From positions 1 to 52,597 of the forward strand of contig CAKTGM010000010.1 of NCBI GenBank assembly GCA_934561515.1: a stretch of 52,597 nt of DNA. The letters run 5' to 3'. Position 1 is the stretch's first letter. The number at the start of each line of letters is the position of its first letter. The DNA comes from an uncultured Oscillospiraceae bacterium. GTDB taxonomy: Bacteria > Bacillota > Clostridia > Oscillospirales > Oscillospiraceae. Under the pieces are notes generated by a model. That model was given only the letters and a program-made list of their open reading frames with translations, ran no database searches and was not told the DNA's origin. A program made the position numbers and the translations under genes. Below are positions 14,557 through 22,878 of this stretch, in pieces.

Positions 14557-16602
14557 TTACTGTAGCGATTCCATCGTGATTTGCGGTTCTTCTTCTGTGG
14601 TGACTGATTCTCCGTCCGGCCCGCCGAAGCGGGAGATGAACGCATCCTCGGAGAGCACCGGTACGCCCAAATCCTTCGCCTTCTTTGCCTTTGATGATCC
14701 GGACTCCCCGTCGTTGCTGACGAGGTACGTCGTTTTCCCCGAGACGCTGCCTGCGACCTTGCCGCCCTGACGCTCGACATAGGCCTTGAAGTCGTCGCGG
14801 TTTTTGAAGGTGTGCACGTCGCCTGTGATGACAAACGTAAGTCCTTTACACGTCCCGTCACTCGTGGCTTTTGGCGCAACATCCTCCACCGTGAGTTCCT
14901 GCATCAAGCGCTCGAAGAGCGCGCGGTTTCCCTCGTCTGCAAACCAGTGCAAAAGCGCGTTCGATCTCTCCGCGCCGATGCCGTCCACGTCCTCAAAGCC
15001 CTCGCCGCTCTCGAGACGCGTAAGAAAACCCTTTGTGCCGAGCGCCGCAATGAGCTTTTTGCCCGCGTCCGCGCCGATGTTTGGGATGCAGAGCGCGAAG
15101 ATGAGGTGCACGGGATCGGCCTTGCGGCTCTTTTCGATGGCCGCCATCAGGTTGGCGCAGGACTTTTCGCCAAAGCCCTCGAGCGTGACGATCTCGCCTG
15201 CGTGGTCGCTCAGGTGGTAGAGATCTGCAAAATCGCGCAGGTAGCCGCGGTTGACGAACTCGTGCAGCGTCTGCACGGAGAGGCCGTCAATGTCGAGCCC
15301 CGCCTTGCTCGCAAAGCGGACAAAGCGCTTCAAGTGTCTGGCAGGACAGTTCGCGTCGGTGCAGCGCAGCGTCTTCACGCCGCTCACCGGGCTGACGCGC
15401 ACCTCGGTCGCCGCGCCGCAGACGGGGCAGGCGCTCGGGACCTCATAGCTTCCTTCCGCGCGCACGACCGCGATGCACTTGGGGATGATCTTATTGGCCT
15501 TGATGACGCGCAGCGTCGTCTTCCTGTCCGCGCCGATGCCGAGGCGCTCGAGCTCGCTCACGTTGCAAAGAGAGGCGCGCGAAACGGTCGTCCCCTCCAG
15601 CTGCACGGGGTCGAAGACCGCGACGGGCGTGATGGTCGACGCTGCGCACGACCATTCGATGTGGTCGAGCACCGTCTCGGCGGAGACGTCCGCCCACTTG
15701 TAAGCAAGGCCCGCGCGCGTGGCGTGATGGCCCGTCACGCTGCCGGTCGCGGCGTAATCGGTGTCGTCGTAGGTGATGACAAGACCGTCGACGGGGATGC
15801 CCATCTCTCCGGAGTCGACCTTTTTCGTCCAGCGCGCGATGGCGTCCGGCAGATGCTCTGCGTCCGTTTCCTCGCGCTCAACGGTCGTAAAGCCGAGCCG
15901 ATCGAGGTAGTCCATGCGCGCGCCCCAGGAGCGGAGCTCCTCGTCCGTGTGGACGAGCGTGAAGGCGTTGAAGCTCACGCTGCGCTCGCGTACCTTGTCG
16001 AGATTCGTCTTGTCGAGCGCCAGCGTGCCGGCGGCAAGGTTTCTCGGGTTGGCGTAGCGGTCGTCCGCGTCCTCAAGCGTATCGTTGATGGCTTCAAAGT
16101 CCGCGTAGGAGATCGTCGCCTCGCCGCGCACGACAAGGTGTCCCTTGTCCGCGATCTTCGCGGGAATGCCGCGGATGGCAGAGGCCATATAGGTGATGTT
16201 CGTGCCGACCGTGCCGTTGCCGCGCGTCAGAACGCGCGTGAGCTTCCCGCCGTCGTAGGTCACAACAAGAGTCGAGCCGTCGAGCTTCCACGAAAGCCAG
16301 ATCGCGCGCTCGCCCGCCCAGTCCTGCAATTCCGCCACCTTTTTCGTCTTGGCGAGCGAGAGCGCGGGGTATTCGTGCGCCTCCTTCTCCCCCTCGCCGT
16401 CCATTTCGTTCCCGGAATGGCTCGTCACCTGCGTGGGACTGTCGGGCCGGACGTAGCCGGTCTCCCTTTCAAGAGCGGTCAGCTCGTCAAAAAGAGCGTC
16501 CCACTCGTAGTTCGTCATCTGCTCCTCCTGCCCGCCGTAGTAAGCGTCGGAGGCGGCGTTCAGCCGTGCTACGATCTCGTCAATGCGAAGGTTTTTGTCC
16601 AT
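14557..16602 (-). CDS. ligA: NAD-dependent DNA ligase LigA
   Basis: 681 residues. Domain Ia (YYGGQEEQMTNYEWDALF, NAD binding) is followed by the adenylation domain with the KxDG motif (K106-L-D108-G). An OB fold, a Cys4 zinc finger (CPVCG ... CTDANCP, about residues 396-424), helix-hairpin-helix repeats and a C-terminal BRCT domain (about 600-670) complete the protein. It seals nicks in replication and repair. It is the last gene of the murD-yunB-ligA operon. Sequence around the active site (SWKLDGST) is somewhat divergent from the usual EPKxDGxA, but all key residues are there. Confidence 0.95.
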   Translation of the reverse strand: MDKNLRIDEIVARLNAASDAYYGGQEEQMTNYEWDALFDELTALERETGYVRPDSPTQVTSHSGNEMDGEGEKEAHEYPALSLAKTKKVAELQDWAGERAIWLSWKLDGSTLVVTYDGGKLTRVLTRGNGTVGTNITYMASAIRGIPAKIADKGHLVVRGEATISYADFEAINDTLEDADDRYANPRNLAAGTLALDKTNLDKVRERSVSFNAFTLVHTDEELRSWGARMDYLDRLGFTTVEREETDAEHLPDAIARWTKKVDSGEMGIPVDGLVITYDDTDYAATGSVTGHHATRAGLAYKWADVSAETVLDHIEWSCAASTITPVAVFDPVQLEGTTVSRASLCNVSELERLGIGADRKTTLRVIKANKIIPKCIAVVRAEGSYEVPSACPVCGAATEVRVSPVSGVKTLRCTDANCPARHLKRFVRFASKAGLDIDGLSVQTLHEFVNRGYLRDFADLYHLSDHAGEIVTLEGFGEKSCANLMAAIEKSRKADPVHLIFALCIPNIGADAGKKLIAALGTKGFLTRLESGEGFEDVDGIGAERSNALLHWFADEGNRALFERLMQELTVEDVAPKATSDGTCKGLTFVITGDVHTFKNRDDFKAYVERQGGKVAGSVSGKTTYLVSNDGESGSSKAKKAKDLGVPVLSEDAFISRFGGPDGESVTTEEEPQITMESLQ

Positions 16603-16638
16603 AGTGCGTCCCCTCTCTCCTGCGCGCGCCCGGCGCGC

Positions 16639-17331
16639 TCAGCCGTTGTTCATGATGTAATCTTCCGCGTTCTGCTCCATGTCCGCGCCGTTGCTGAAAT
16701 AGGTGTAATTGTCCGGCACGGAGCCGACGATGACCGTCTCGGCCACGGCGTAGGTGCTGCTGAACTTCGTCGTCGTGGAAAATCCGGGCAGCAGGATGCT
16801 GACATAGACGTCCACCACAAGGTAGATCTGATGCTTGGTCTGGTTGATGCCGGCCGACGTGAAGGCATTTTCAAAATGCGCGTTCGACGAGCCGACCGAC
16901 TGCATCCGCACCCGGATGAGCGGCCCGCGCCCCGACAAAAACGGCGAGCCGAGCAGCGTGCCGACCGGGACGGAAAGCTCCTTGGTCGTCACCTCGGAGA
17001 GTTTTTCCAGCACCTCGTCAATGATGGCGGATTGCAGGCGGTTGAACTCCGCCATGTTGCTCTTGACCGCCGTGATACGCCCCTCGTTGTCCTTTTCAAA
17101 GGAGATGAGCCGGTCGTAATCCACGTTCCCGCGATAGACCGTCTCGTTCACGGCGGCGGTGACGATGCCGTGAACCGTGTTCGACACCCGCGCCGTTGCA
17201 AGCGACGTGAGCACGGGCTTTAGGTGCATCATCGCAACGACGGCCAGCACCAGCAGCGCGAGCAGCAGCAATATCCCGAGCATTGCCGCGCGCTTTCCCG
17301 CCGTGAGCGGACGGCGGCCTCCCGCTTTCAT
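16639..17331 (-). CDS. yunB: Sporulation protein YunB
   Basis: 230 residues with one N-terminal transmembrane helix (about 15-38) and an extracytoplasmic domain. The pattern (SNTVHGIVTAAVNETV near the start, VPVGTLLGSPFLSGRGP in the middle, and a closing SSTYAVAETVIVGSVPDNY) matches the YunB family, made in the mother cell and needed for normal sporulation. ATG 17331 was preferred to GTG 17340 because GGTGGAG then falls at ribosome-binding distance. It lies between murD and ligA. Confidence 0.87.
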   Translation of the reverse strand: MKAGGRRPLTAGKRAAMLGILLLLALLVLAVVAMMHLKPVLTSLATARVSNTVHGIVTAAVNETVYRGNVDYDRLISFEKDNEGRITAVKSNMAEFNRLQSAIIDEVLEKLSEVTTKELSVPVGTLLGSPFLSGRGPLIRVRMQSVGSSNAHFENAFTSAGINQTKHQIYLVVDVYVSILLPGFSTTTKFSSTYAVAETVIVGSVPDNYTYFSNGADMEQNAEDYIMNNG

Positions 17332-17377
17332 AGGCTCCACCTCGATTCGATGAAGCCTATGAGAAAAGAGCTTTTCC

Positions 17378-18760
17378 CTATTCGTCCAGCGCCATCACGA
17401 GCGCTTTGAATGCCTTGCCGCGCTCCGCGAAGTTCGCAAAGCGGTCGAAGGCCGCGCACGCGGGCGAGAGCGTCACGATGTCCCCTGCTCCGGCGCGCGC
17501 ATAGGCGGTCTGCACGCAGGCGGGAAGATCCTCGCAGCGCACGATCTCGGGAAGGTCCTCTCCGCGCACGTTCTCGCGCAGGGTCTTTTCGATGGCGTCC
17601 GCCGTCGCGCCGCACAGGATGAGCAACTTGACGTGCTGCACCACTTCCGGCGCAAGGGGTACAAAGGAAATATGCTTGTCATATCCGCCCGCGATCAGGA
17701 TGACCTTTTCATCAAACGCGCGCAGCCCTGCGATGGTGCGCGTGGGGCTCGTGGCGATGGAATCGTTGTACCATTTCGCGCCGTGCAGCGTGCGCACGTA
17801 CTCGATGCGGTGCTCCACGCCCGCAAAGCTGCGCGCGCGCTCGCGCATCACAGCATAGGGCACGATGCCGCCCAGCGCCGTCACGGCGGCAAGATAGTTT
17901 TCAACGTTGTGCAGCCCCGGCAGGCGGATATCCTCTCGGCGCATGACCTCTTCCTCGCGCCCGTCATGGCGCAGAATGATCGCGTCGCCGCGCAGGAACG
18001 CACCGTCAGAAACTTCGGCGCGGCGGCTGAAAAGGCGCGTGCGCGCACAGGACTTTTCGGAAAGCGCGCGCGTAATGTCGTTGTCCGCGTTGAAGATGGC
18101 GATGTCGTCCGCGCCCTGATGGAGATAGATGTTCTCCTTCGCCGCGATGTACTCCGCCATGTCGCGGTGCATATCGAGGTGGTTCGGCGCAAGGTTGGTC
18201 ATCACCGCGATGTGCGGCGAGCGCTTCATATCGAGCAGCTGGAACGACGAGAGCTCGACAACCGCGATATCGTCGCGCTGCATCTTCTCCGCGTCGCACA
18301 GCAGCGGATGACCGATGTTGCCGCCGAGGTAGACCGTCCTCCCCGCCGCGCGCAGCATATCCGCGATGATGCTTGTCGTGGTGGTCTTGCCGTCGCTGCC
18401 CGTCACGCCGATGATCGTGCAGGGGCAGACCTCGAAAAAGATCTCCATTTCCGATGTTACGATGCTGCCGCGCTTCTTCGCTTCCAGCAGCGCCGGCACA
18501 TCCGGCCGCATCCCCGGCGTGCGGAAGATAACGTCCGCGCGCAGATCGTCCAGATAGTGCTCACCGAGGCAAAGCCTCGCGCCCAGCGCCTCGAGCTGCG
18601 ATGCGCGCTCGCCGAGCGCCTCGCGGCTCTTTTTGTCGCAGGCGACGACCTGCACGCCGCTGCGGCACAAAAGCTCGATGAGCGGCGTGTTGCTCACGCC
18701 GATGCCGAGCACCGCCGCTGTTTTTCCCTGTAAGGAGGCCAAATATTCCTGTATCGTCAT
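17378..18760 (-). CDS. murD: UDP-N-acetylmuramoylalanine--D-glutamate ligase MurD
   Basis: 460 residues. The N-terminal Rossmann domain (VLGIGVSNTPLIELL) binds UDP-MurNAc-L-Ala. The central domain has the P-loop GSDGKTTT (121-128), and the C-terminal domain contains the AGGYDKH signature. It adds D-glutamate to the peptidoglycan precursor. The start at 18760 fits the family N-terminus and has AAGG upstream; a longer frame to 18850 is not homologous. Its promoter is back-to-back with that of rnpB. Confidence 0.95.
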   Translation of the reverse strand: MTIQEYLASLQGKTAAVLGIGVSNTPLIELLCRSGVQVVACDKKSREALGERASQLEALGARLCLGEHYLDDLRADVIFRTPGMRPDVPALLEAKKRGSIVTSEMEIFFEVCPCTIIGVTGSDGKTTTTSIIADMLRAAGRTVYLGGNIGHPLLCDAEKMQRDDIAVVELSSFQLLDMKRSPHIAVMTNLAPNHLDMHRDMAEYIAAKENIYLHQGADDIAIFNADNDITRALSEKSCARTRLFSRRAEVSDGAFLRGDAIILRHDGREEEVMRREDIRLPGLHNVENYLAAVTALGGIVPYAVMRERARSFAGVEHRIEYVRTLHGAKWYNDSIATSPTRTIAGLRAFDEKVILIAGGYDKHISFVPLAPEVVQHVKLLILCGATADAIEKTLRENVRGEDLPEIVRCEDLPACVQTAYARAGAGDIVTLSPACAAFDRFANFAERGKAFKALVMALDE

Positions 18761-18796
18761 AGACCTTCGTCCTTTCGTCCGAAAACATACAAAATC

Positions 18797-18825
18797 AGTA
18801 TATAGTATAGTACAGGAAGCGTAAA
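18797..18825 (-). promoter_or_regulatory. sigma-A promoter for murD-yunB-ligA
   Basis: On the minus strand TTTACG (18825-18820), 17-bp spacer, TATACT (18802-18797). A second TATACT-like hexamer overlaps the spacer. Confidence 0.75.
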
Positions 18826-18843
18826 ATAGCAACGGATTTTCCG

Positions 18844-18872
18844 TTGACAAGCCCCGGGCGATACGTTAAAAT
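18844..18872 (+). promoter_or_regulatory. sigma-A promoter for rnpB
   Basis: TTGACA (18844-18849), 17-bp spacer, TAAAAT (18867-18872). Transcription would start about 18879, at the first base of the P1 helix. Confidence 0.88.
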
Positions 18873-18876
18873 AAGT

Positions 18877-19298
18877 CTGCGAGTAAGACAGGCAGTCGCG
18901 CGGTGAAGCCGAAAGGCTCGCTGTGAGGAAAGTCCGGGCTCCACAGGGCAAGGATAACGGGTAACGCCCGCCCAGAGCGATCTGAGGAAAAGTGCAACAG
19001 AAATAGACTACCTGCGCACTTTGTCTTTCCGGGTCTGCATCCTCCCTTCTGATGTAACGGATGACGGAAGCGCAGGCCGGGAAAGGCAAAGTGCTGCGGG
19101 AAAAGGTGGAAAGGTGCGGTAAGAGCGCACCCGTCGGCTCGAGAGTGTCCGATGCTGTAAACTCTATCCGGAGCAACACCGGTATGGGAGCAATAGGCTT
19201 GCCCGGCCGCTCCCGGGGTGGCTGGAGCGCCGCGGCAACGCGGCGCGTAGATAGATGACTGTCAAATACAGAACCCGGCTTACAGTCTTGCTCGCGCA
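18877..19298 (+). ncRNA. rnpB: RNase P RNA (bacterial class A)
   Basis: The conserved 5' core GAGGAAAGTCCGGGCTCC begins near 18922. The conserved 3' core AGATAGATGACTGTC followed by ACAGAACCCGGCTTACAG ends near 19284. The P1 helix pairs GCGAGTAAGAC (18879-18889) with GTCTTGCTCGC (19285-19295). The presence of an A-type layout (not the Bacillus B type) is as expected for Clostridia. The RNA is the ribozyme that matures tRNA 5' ends. It lies on the plus strand between murD and the ECF gene, with its own promoter and terminator. Confidence 0.97.
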
Positions 19299-19304
19299 AA
19301 ATAT

Positions 19305-19345
19305 GAGAGGGACGGCGCAGCTACGCCGCCCCTCTCTTACTTGAT
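19305..19345 (+). terminator. Terminator of rnpB
   Basis: The stem GAGAGGG-A-CGGCG pairs with CGCCG-C-CCCTCTC, followed by the T-rich TTACTTGATTTT. Confidence 0.7.
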
Positions 19346-19362
19346 TTTGAATTTGAAGATGA

Positions 19363-19389
19363 AAAAAGCGGCGCTTTCGCGCCGCTTTT
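19363..19389 (-). terminator. Terminator of the ECF transporter gene
   Basis: The stem AAAAGCGGCGC/GCGCCGCTTTT is followed on the minus strand by a T6 run, 17 bases after the stop codon. Confidence 0.85.
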
Positions 19390-19405
19390 CCCTATGGTAA
19401 AAAAC

Positions 19406-19993
19406 TTATTCGACTTCCTTCTTGCCGATGCGGATGAGGCGCAGGATCACGGGGCTGAGCACCGCGTTGAACAGCAGCTCAAAGATGAAGTTCGCGCCCA
19501 CAAGACCAACGATCATGAACTGGCCGACGTTGGCGCCAAGGCCTGCCGCATCCGCCCAAGCGCCGATCGTCTCCATGAAGAACAGCAGGCAGCCGAGCAG
19601 AAACACACCCGTGTTGACGACCGGGCAGGCAACGGCGGCAAGCGCCACGGCGAGCGTGCGGTTCTTGTTCTCGAGCGCCTTGTAGACAAGGCCGGAGACA
19701 AGACCGGCCAGCGCGCCCTTGGCAAGCACCGTCAGGATCGTGCCGATCGCATTGACACCGAGGAATGCGGCCGCGTCGCCGCTGAGCAGAACGACTACGC
19801 CGAACACAAAGCCGAGCCACGCACCCGCGCCCGCGCCGTAGAGGGCCGCGCCGATCACGACCGGCACGAGCACCAGCGAGACGCTGAACGTACCGAACTT
19901 GATGAAGCTGCCCAGCAGCTGCAGCACAACGACGATGGCCGTGAACAGGCCAAGGCCGACGATCTTCTGCGTGTTGGTGTTTTTCTGGTTCAT
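19406..19993 (-). CDS. ECF transporter S component (substrate not determined)
   Basis: 195 residues, about six hydrophobic helices, matching substrate-binding S subunits of energy-coupling-factor transporters (VPVVIGAALYGAGAGAWLGF near residue 45, AKGALAGLVSGLVYK in the middle). These use the shared EcfA/A'/T module encoded elsewhere to import vitamins. The substrate could be pantothenate, folate, riboflavin or similar; the sequence does not decide. ATG 19993 has GGAGAA upstream. The gene has its own promoter and a structured leader of about 113 nt, suggesting ligand control. Confidence 0.82.
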   Translation of the reverse strand: MNQKNTNTQKIVGLGLFTAIVVVLQLLGSFIKFGTFSVSLVLVPVVIGAALYGAGAGAWLGFVFGVVVLLSGDAAAFLGVNAIGTILTVLAKGALAGLVSGLVYKALENKNRTLAVALAAVACPVVNTGVFLLGCLLFFMETIGAWADAAGLGANVGQFMIVGLVGANFIFELLFNAVLSPVILRLIRIGKKEVE

Positions 19994-20107
19994 AAGGTTC
20001 TCCTTTCGTAGGCCGCCCGCGTATGAAACTGACGGCAGGAGCATACCGCAGGAACTCCTCTTTGCCGTATGCTTGGTTTTTCTGCCGAAAACGGACGCCC
20101 GACGTGC
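19994..20107 (-). promoter_or_regulatory. Structured 5' leader of the ECF gene, candidate riboswitch
   Basis: Within the leader two nested perfect helices can form: CGGCAG with CTGCCG on the outside, and AGCATAC with GTATGCT inside. They enclose the unpaired GGCAAAGAGGAGTTCCTGCG. The A-rich AAAAACC between the two 5' strands would form a one-sided bulge. I could not match it to THF, TPP, FMN, preQ1 or cobalamin consensus motifs from memory, so no class is assigned. Confidence 0.5.
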
Positions 20108-20113
20108 CGAGTT

Positions 20114-20142
20114 ATGATACCAAACTATCGCCGCGATTGCAA
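20114..20142 (-). promoter_or_regulatory. sigma-A promoter for the ECF gene
   Basis: On the minus strand TTGCAA (20142-20137), 17-bp spacer, TATCAT (20119-20114). Confidence 0.78.
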
Positions 20143-20172
20143 GCTTAATTTTCATCCTTTTTCATTTGATAA

Positions 20173-20214
20173 TAAAAAAAGCGGACTTGCCAGCTATACC
20201 GGCAAGTCCCGCTT
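20173..20214 (-). terminator. Terminator after yebC
   Basis: AAGCGGGACTTGCC pairs with GGCAAGTCCGCTT (one bulge) and is followed by T7 on the minus strand. Confidence 0.9.
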
Positions 20215-20227
20215 CATGTTTATTCGC

Positions 20228-20962
20228 TTATTCCTGGTCCCAGTTGTGGTAGGTGTTCTGGACGTCCTCGTTATCCTCGAGCATATCGAGGAGCTTTTCC
20301 ATGTTCTTGATGTCCTCGTCGCTCTCGAGCTTGACGTAGGTCTGCGGAACGAGGCTGATGTCCGCGCTGACGAAGGCGTAGTTCTTCTCCTCGAGCGCCT
20401 TGACGACGTCGTTGAAGGCGTCGGGATCGGTCGTGATCTCGAAGACGGCGTCCTCGGCGTGGAAGTCGTCCGCACCGGCATCGAGCGCGTCCATCATCAC
20501 GGCATCCTCGTCGTAATCGCCATCCTCGTTGTCGATGATGATCACGCCCTTGCGGTCGAACGACCAGCTCACGCAGCCCTGCGCGCCCATGCCCTTGCCG
20601 TACTTATCAAAGTAGTGGCGGACCTCCGGCGCAGTGCGCTGGCGGTTGTCGGTCAGCGCCTCGACGATGACGGCAACGCCGCCGGGGCCGTAACCCTCGT
20701 AGGTAACGGACTCGTAATTGTCGGTGTTGCCCGCGCCGAGCGCCTTGTCGATGGTGCGCTTGATGTTGTCGTTGGGCATATTGGCGGCCTTGGCCTTGGC
20801 CACAACGGTCGCAAGACGGGAGTTGTTATTGGGGTCGCCCGAGCCGCCCTGCTTGACAGCAACGATGATCTCCTTGGCGATCTTGGTGAACGCGGCGCTG
20901 CGCTTGGCATCTGCCGCGCCCTTCGTCTTTTGGATATTGTGCCACTTGGAATGTCCGGACAT
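20228..20962 (-). CDS. yebC: YebC/PmpR-family protein
   Basis: 244 residues. The N-terminus MSGHSKWHNIQKTKGAADA and the internal YEGYGPGGVAVIVE are signatures of the YebC/PmpR/TACO1 family. Members have been described as transcriptional regulators and, for several bacteria, as factors that help translation through difficult peptide motifs. The whole family fold is present. It ends the trmK-DUF34-yebC operon, 12 bases after the DUF34 gene, and has a strong terminator. Confidence 0.95.
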   Translation of the reverse strand: MSGHSKWHNIQKTKGAADAKRSAAFTKIAKEIIVAVKQGGSGDPNNNSRLATVVAKAKAANMPNDNIKRTIDKALGAGNTDNYESVTYEGYGPGGVAVIVEALTDNRQRTAPEVRHYFDKYGKGMGAQGCVSWSFDRKGVIIIDNEDGDYDEDAVMMDALDAGADDFHAEDAVFEITTDPDAFNDVVKALEEKNYAFVSADISLVPQTYVKLESDEDIKNMEKLLDMLEDNEDVQNTYHNWDQE

Positions 20963-20974
20963 AGTGATTTCTCC

Positions 20975-21754
20975 TTACAGATAATATTGGATGACATCGC
21001 GGTGCGAGGTCGAAATGACGGTTTGAACCTCCGGGAAGTGTGCTTTGAGATATGCTGCGATCGCCGGGCAGACGACGTTCTCCGTCGGAAAATGGCCCGC
21101 GTCGATCAGGTTGAGCCCCTGCGTATCGAGAAAATCGTTGTAGCGCAGATCGCTCGTTACAAAGGTGTCGCAGCCCTGCGCGATGGCCTGCGGGATGTAC
21201 TCTCCGCACGCGCCGCCGCCCACGGCCACGCGATGCACCCGCCCGCTGCCGCTTCGGTAGCGAAGGCCGCCGCATCCTAGTGATTCTATCACATCCCGCA
21301 GGAACTCTTCAAGCCCTTTTTCGCAGGAAAGTGTGCCAATTCGGCCGATTTTTTCGTCATTGAGCGAAAAAACATCGTTCAGGCCAAGTTTTTTTGCAAG
21401 ACAGTCGTTCACGCCGCCGTCCGCGGCGTCCAGATTCGTATGCATACAGATGGCGGAAACATCGTTTTTGACGAGCATCGTCAAAAGTCCGCCGAGGCGC
21501 GTGTCGCTGCGCAGGGTCTGCATCTCGCGTTCGTGCCAGCGCACGTTCATCACCGGATGGTGCGACACGATGAGCTGCGCGCCGAGGTCGATGGCCTCGC
21601 GCGCCACGCGCTCGGTGATATCAAGCGCAACGAGCACGCGCGTGACCTCCCGCTCGGGGTCGCCGACGAGGTGACCAACGTTGTCCCAGTCCATCGCGCT
21701 CTCGCGCGGCGCCCAGGAAAAGAGGCTCTGCTCAATCTCATGTACCGTTGCCAT
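20975..21754 (-). CDS. Nif3-like dinuclear metal-center protein (DUF34)
   Basis: 259 residues. Metal-ligand segments of the NIF3/DUF34 family are present: VSHHPVM (two His), MHTNLDAADGGVND (His and Asp) and, near the C-terminus, DAGHFPTENVV (His and Glu). The family is related to GTP cyclohydrolase I type 2; the biochemical role is not settled. The start at 21754 overlaps the end of trmK by 17 bases and has a GGGAG ribosome binding site. The trmK-DUF34 pairing is common in Firmicutes. Confidence 0.9.
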   Translation of the reverse strand: MATVHEIEQSLFSWAPRESAMDWDNVGHLVGDPEREVTRVLVALDITERVAREAIDLGAQLIVSHHPVMNVRWHEREMQTLRSDTRLGGLLTMLVKNDVSAICMHTNLDAADGGVNDCLAKKLGLNDVFSLNDEKIGRIGTLSCEKGLEEFLRDVIESLGCGGLRYRSGSGRVHRVAVGGGACGEYIPQAIAQGCDTFVTSDLRYNDFLDTQGLNLIDAGHFPTENVVCPAIAAYLKAHFPEVQTVISTSHRDVIQYYL

Positions 21755-22454
21755 GTGCCCACTCCCTTTCTCTTCTCTCCAGCTCCTCGATGAGCTGCTG
21801 CAAATGCGCGATGCGCGCGTCCCTGTCTGAAAGCGACGAGACCGCAAGCCCCTGCGCGGCCCGGCGGAGCTTTGCAAGGTGCTGCGCAAGATATTCGCCG
21901 TAGAGCGGGTCATCGCCCAGCAGAAAGCCCGTGAGCGCGTCCGCTTCGCTCACTCTGCGCCCTTCCCCGCCGGTCACGCGGAAGACGACATAGAGCTGCT
22001 CCTTGTCGCGCACGAGCTTTTCTTCGAGAAAGCGGTAGCCGCTCTCGCAGAGCCAGCGGCGCAGCAGGTCCACCTTCGTCTGCGGCTGCAGGATGAGCGT
22101 GTGCGCGCCGTCGCGCGTCCATGGCGCGGCCTCCAGAATGCCGAGGATCGTCTCCCCGCCCATGCCGGCGATCGCAACCGTGTCGCACTCGTCCGCACGG
22201 ATGAAGGCGAGGCCGGGGCAAAGGCGGAAATCGATCTTTTCCGTCACGCCGTACGCCCCCGCCGTCGCGCGCGCGTGGTCGAGCGGGAGGGCGTTGATAT
22301 CCGAGGCGATGGCGCGCTCGATCGTCCCCTCCTGCAAAAGATGCACCGGCAAATATCCGTGGTCGGTGCCAACGTCGGCAAGGCGCGCGCCCTTTTGCAC
22401 GAGGGACGCGATGCACTGCAAACGCGGCTGAAGCTGCAATCGTTCGTTTTTCAC
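21738..22454 (-). CDS. trmK: tRNA (adenine(22)-N1)-methyltransferase TrmK
   Basis: 238 residues. The SAM-binding motif ADVGTDHGYLPVHLL (about 25-39) and IAGMGGETI are typical of TrmK (YqfN), which methylates A22 of tRNA. A C-terminal coiled region follows. The start is GTG 22454, chosen because AAGGAG lies eight bases upstream and the protein then begins KNERLQLQPRL like the family. A hairpin separates it from the upstream DUF1858 gene, and no separate promoter was seen. Confidence 0.9.
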   Translation of the reverse strand: MKNERLQLQPRLQCIASLVQKGARLADVGTDHGYLPVHLLQEGTIERAIASDINALPLDHARATAGAYGVTEKIDFRLCPGLAFIRADECDTVAIAGMGGETILGILEAAPWTRDGAHTLILQPQTKVDLLRRWLCESGYRFLEEKLVRDKEQLYVVFRVTGGEGRRVSEADALTGFLLGDDPLYGEYLAQHLAKLRRAAQGLAVSSLSDRDARIAHLQQLIEELERREREWAHGNGT

Positions 22455-22481
22455 CGGCGTTCTCCTTTCGTTCGACCGAAT

Positions 22482-22513
22482 AAGACGCATACGGGAGAGC
22501 CCGTATGCGTCTT
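22482..22513. terminator. Hairpin between DUF1858 gene and trmK
   Basis: A 14-bp perfect stem (AAGACGCATACGGG) with an AGAG loop. T-rich flanks on both sides are short. As no promoter lies between it and trmK, it may act as a partial terminator or attenuator. Confidence 0.65.
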
Positions 22514-22517
22514 TTTC

Positions 22518-22730
22518 TTATTGTTCGACGGGCTTGTTGGCCTCTTCATTGACGAGGGCCAGCAGCTTGTCCACATCGATCCCGTGGACCATGCACGCTT
22601 CCTCCACCGTTTCGCCGCGGGAGCTGGGGCAGCCCAGGCAATGCATTCCGATGGAAAAGAAGATCGGCGCGGTCTGCGGCGCAACATCAAGGATATCCCC
22701 GATGATGGTCTCGCGCTTGATCTCGATCAT
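22518..22730 (-). CDS. DUF1858 domain protein
   Basis: 70 residues. The family pattern is complete: IIGDILDVAPQTAPIF, then GMHCLGCP with a Cys-x2-Cys pair, then ETVEEACMVHGID. Such small proteins resemble the hybrid-cluster-associated ScdA N-terminal domain and may handle redox or Fe-S chemistry, but function is not established. ATG 22730 is preceded by GGAGGTGA. It has its own sigma-A promoter. Confidence 0.9.
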   Translation of the reverse strand: MIEIKRETIIGDILDVAPQTAPIFFSIGMHCLGCPSSRGETVEEACMVHGIDVDKLLALVNEEANKPVEQ

Positions 22731-22762
22731 ATTGATTCACCTCCGTGAAAATCGATGAAGAT

Positions 22763-22791
22763 AGTCTATCCCATTTTTCGCACTTTTTCAA
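22763..22791 (-). promoter_or_regulatory. sigma-A promoter for the DUF1858 gene
   Basis: On the minus strand TTGAAA (22791-22786), 17-bp spacer, TAGACT (22768-22763). Confidence 0.78.
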
Positions 22792-22824
22792 TAGGAAATG
22801 CGAAAAAAGGCAGAGCGGAACAAC

Positions 22825-22859
22825 AAAAAAGAAAGACGCCCGCAAAGCGGACGTCTTTC
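22825..22859 (-). terminator. Terminator after the zinc-ribbon gene
   Basis: The stem GAAAGACGTCCGC/GCGGGCGTCTTTC (one G-T pair) with a TTT loop is followed by T6 on the minus strand. Confidence 0.9.
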
Positions 22860-22878
22860 GATCAAACGTTTACAAGAA

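Noticed and set aside
14812..17223. 803-codon open frame on the plus strand, antisense to ligA and yunB
   Set aside because: Composition (Arg/Ala/Val/Asp-rich, no domain) is that of an antisense shadow; both genes on the other strand are well supported.
19994..20107. THF, TPP, FMN, preQ1 or cobalamin riboswitch upstream of the ECF gene
   Set aside because: None of the conserved motifs of these classes that I know is present, so only a generic structured leader was reported.
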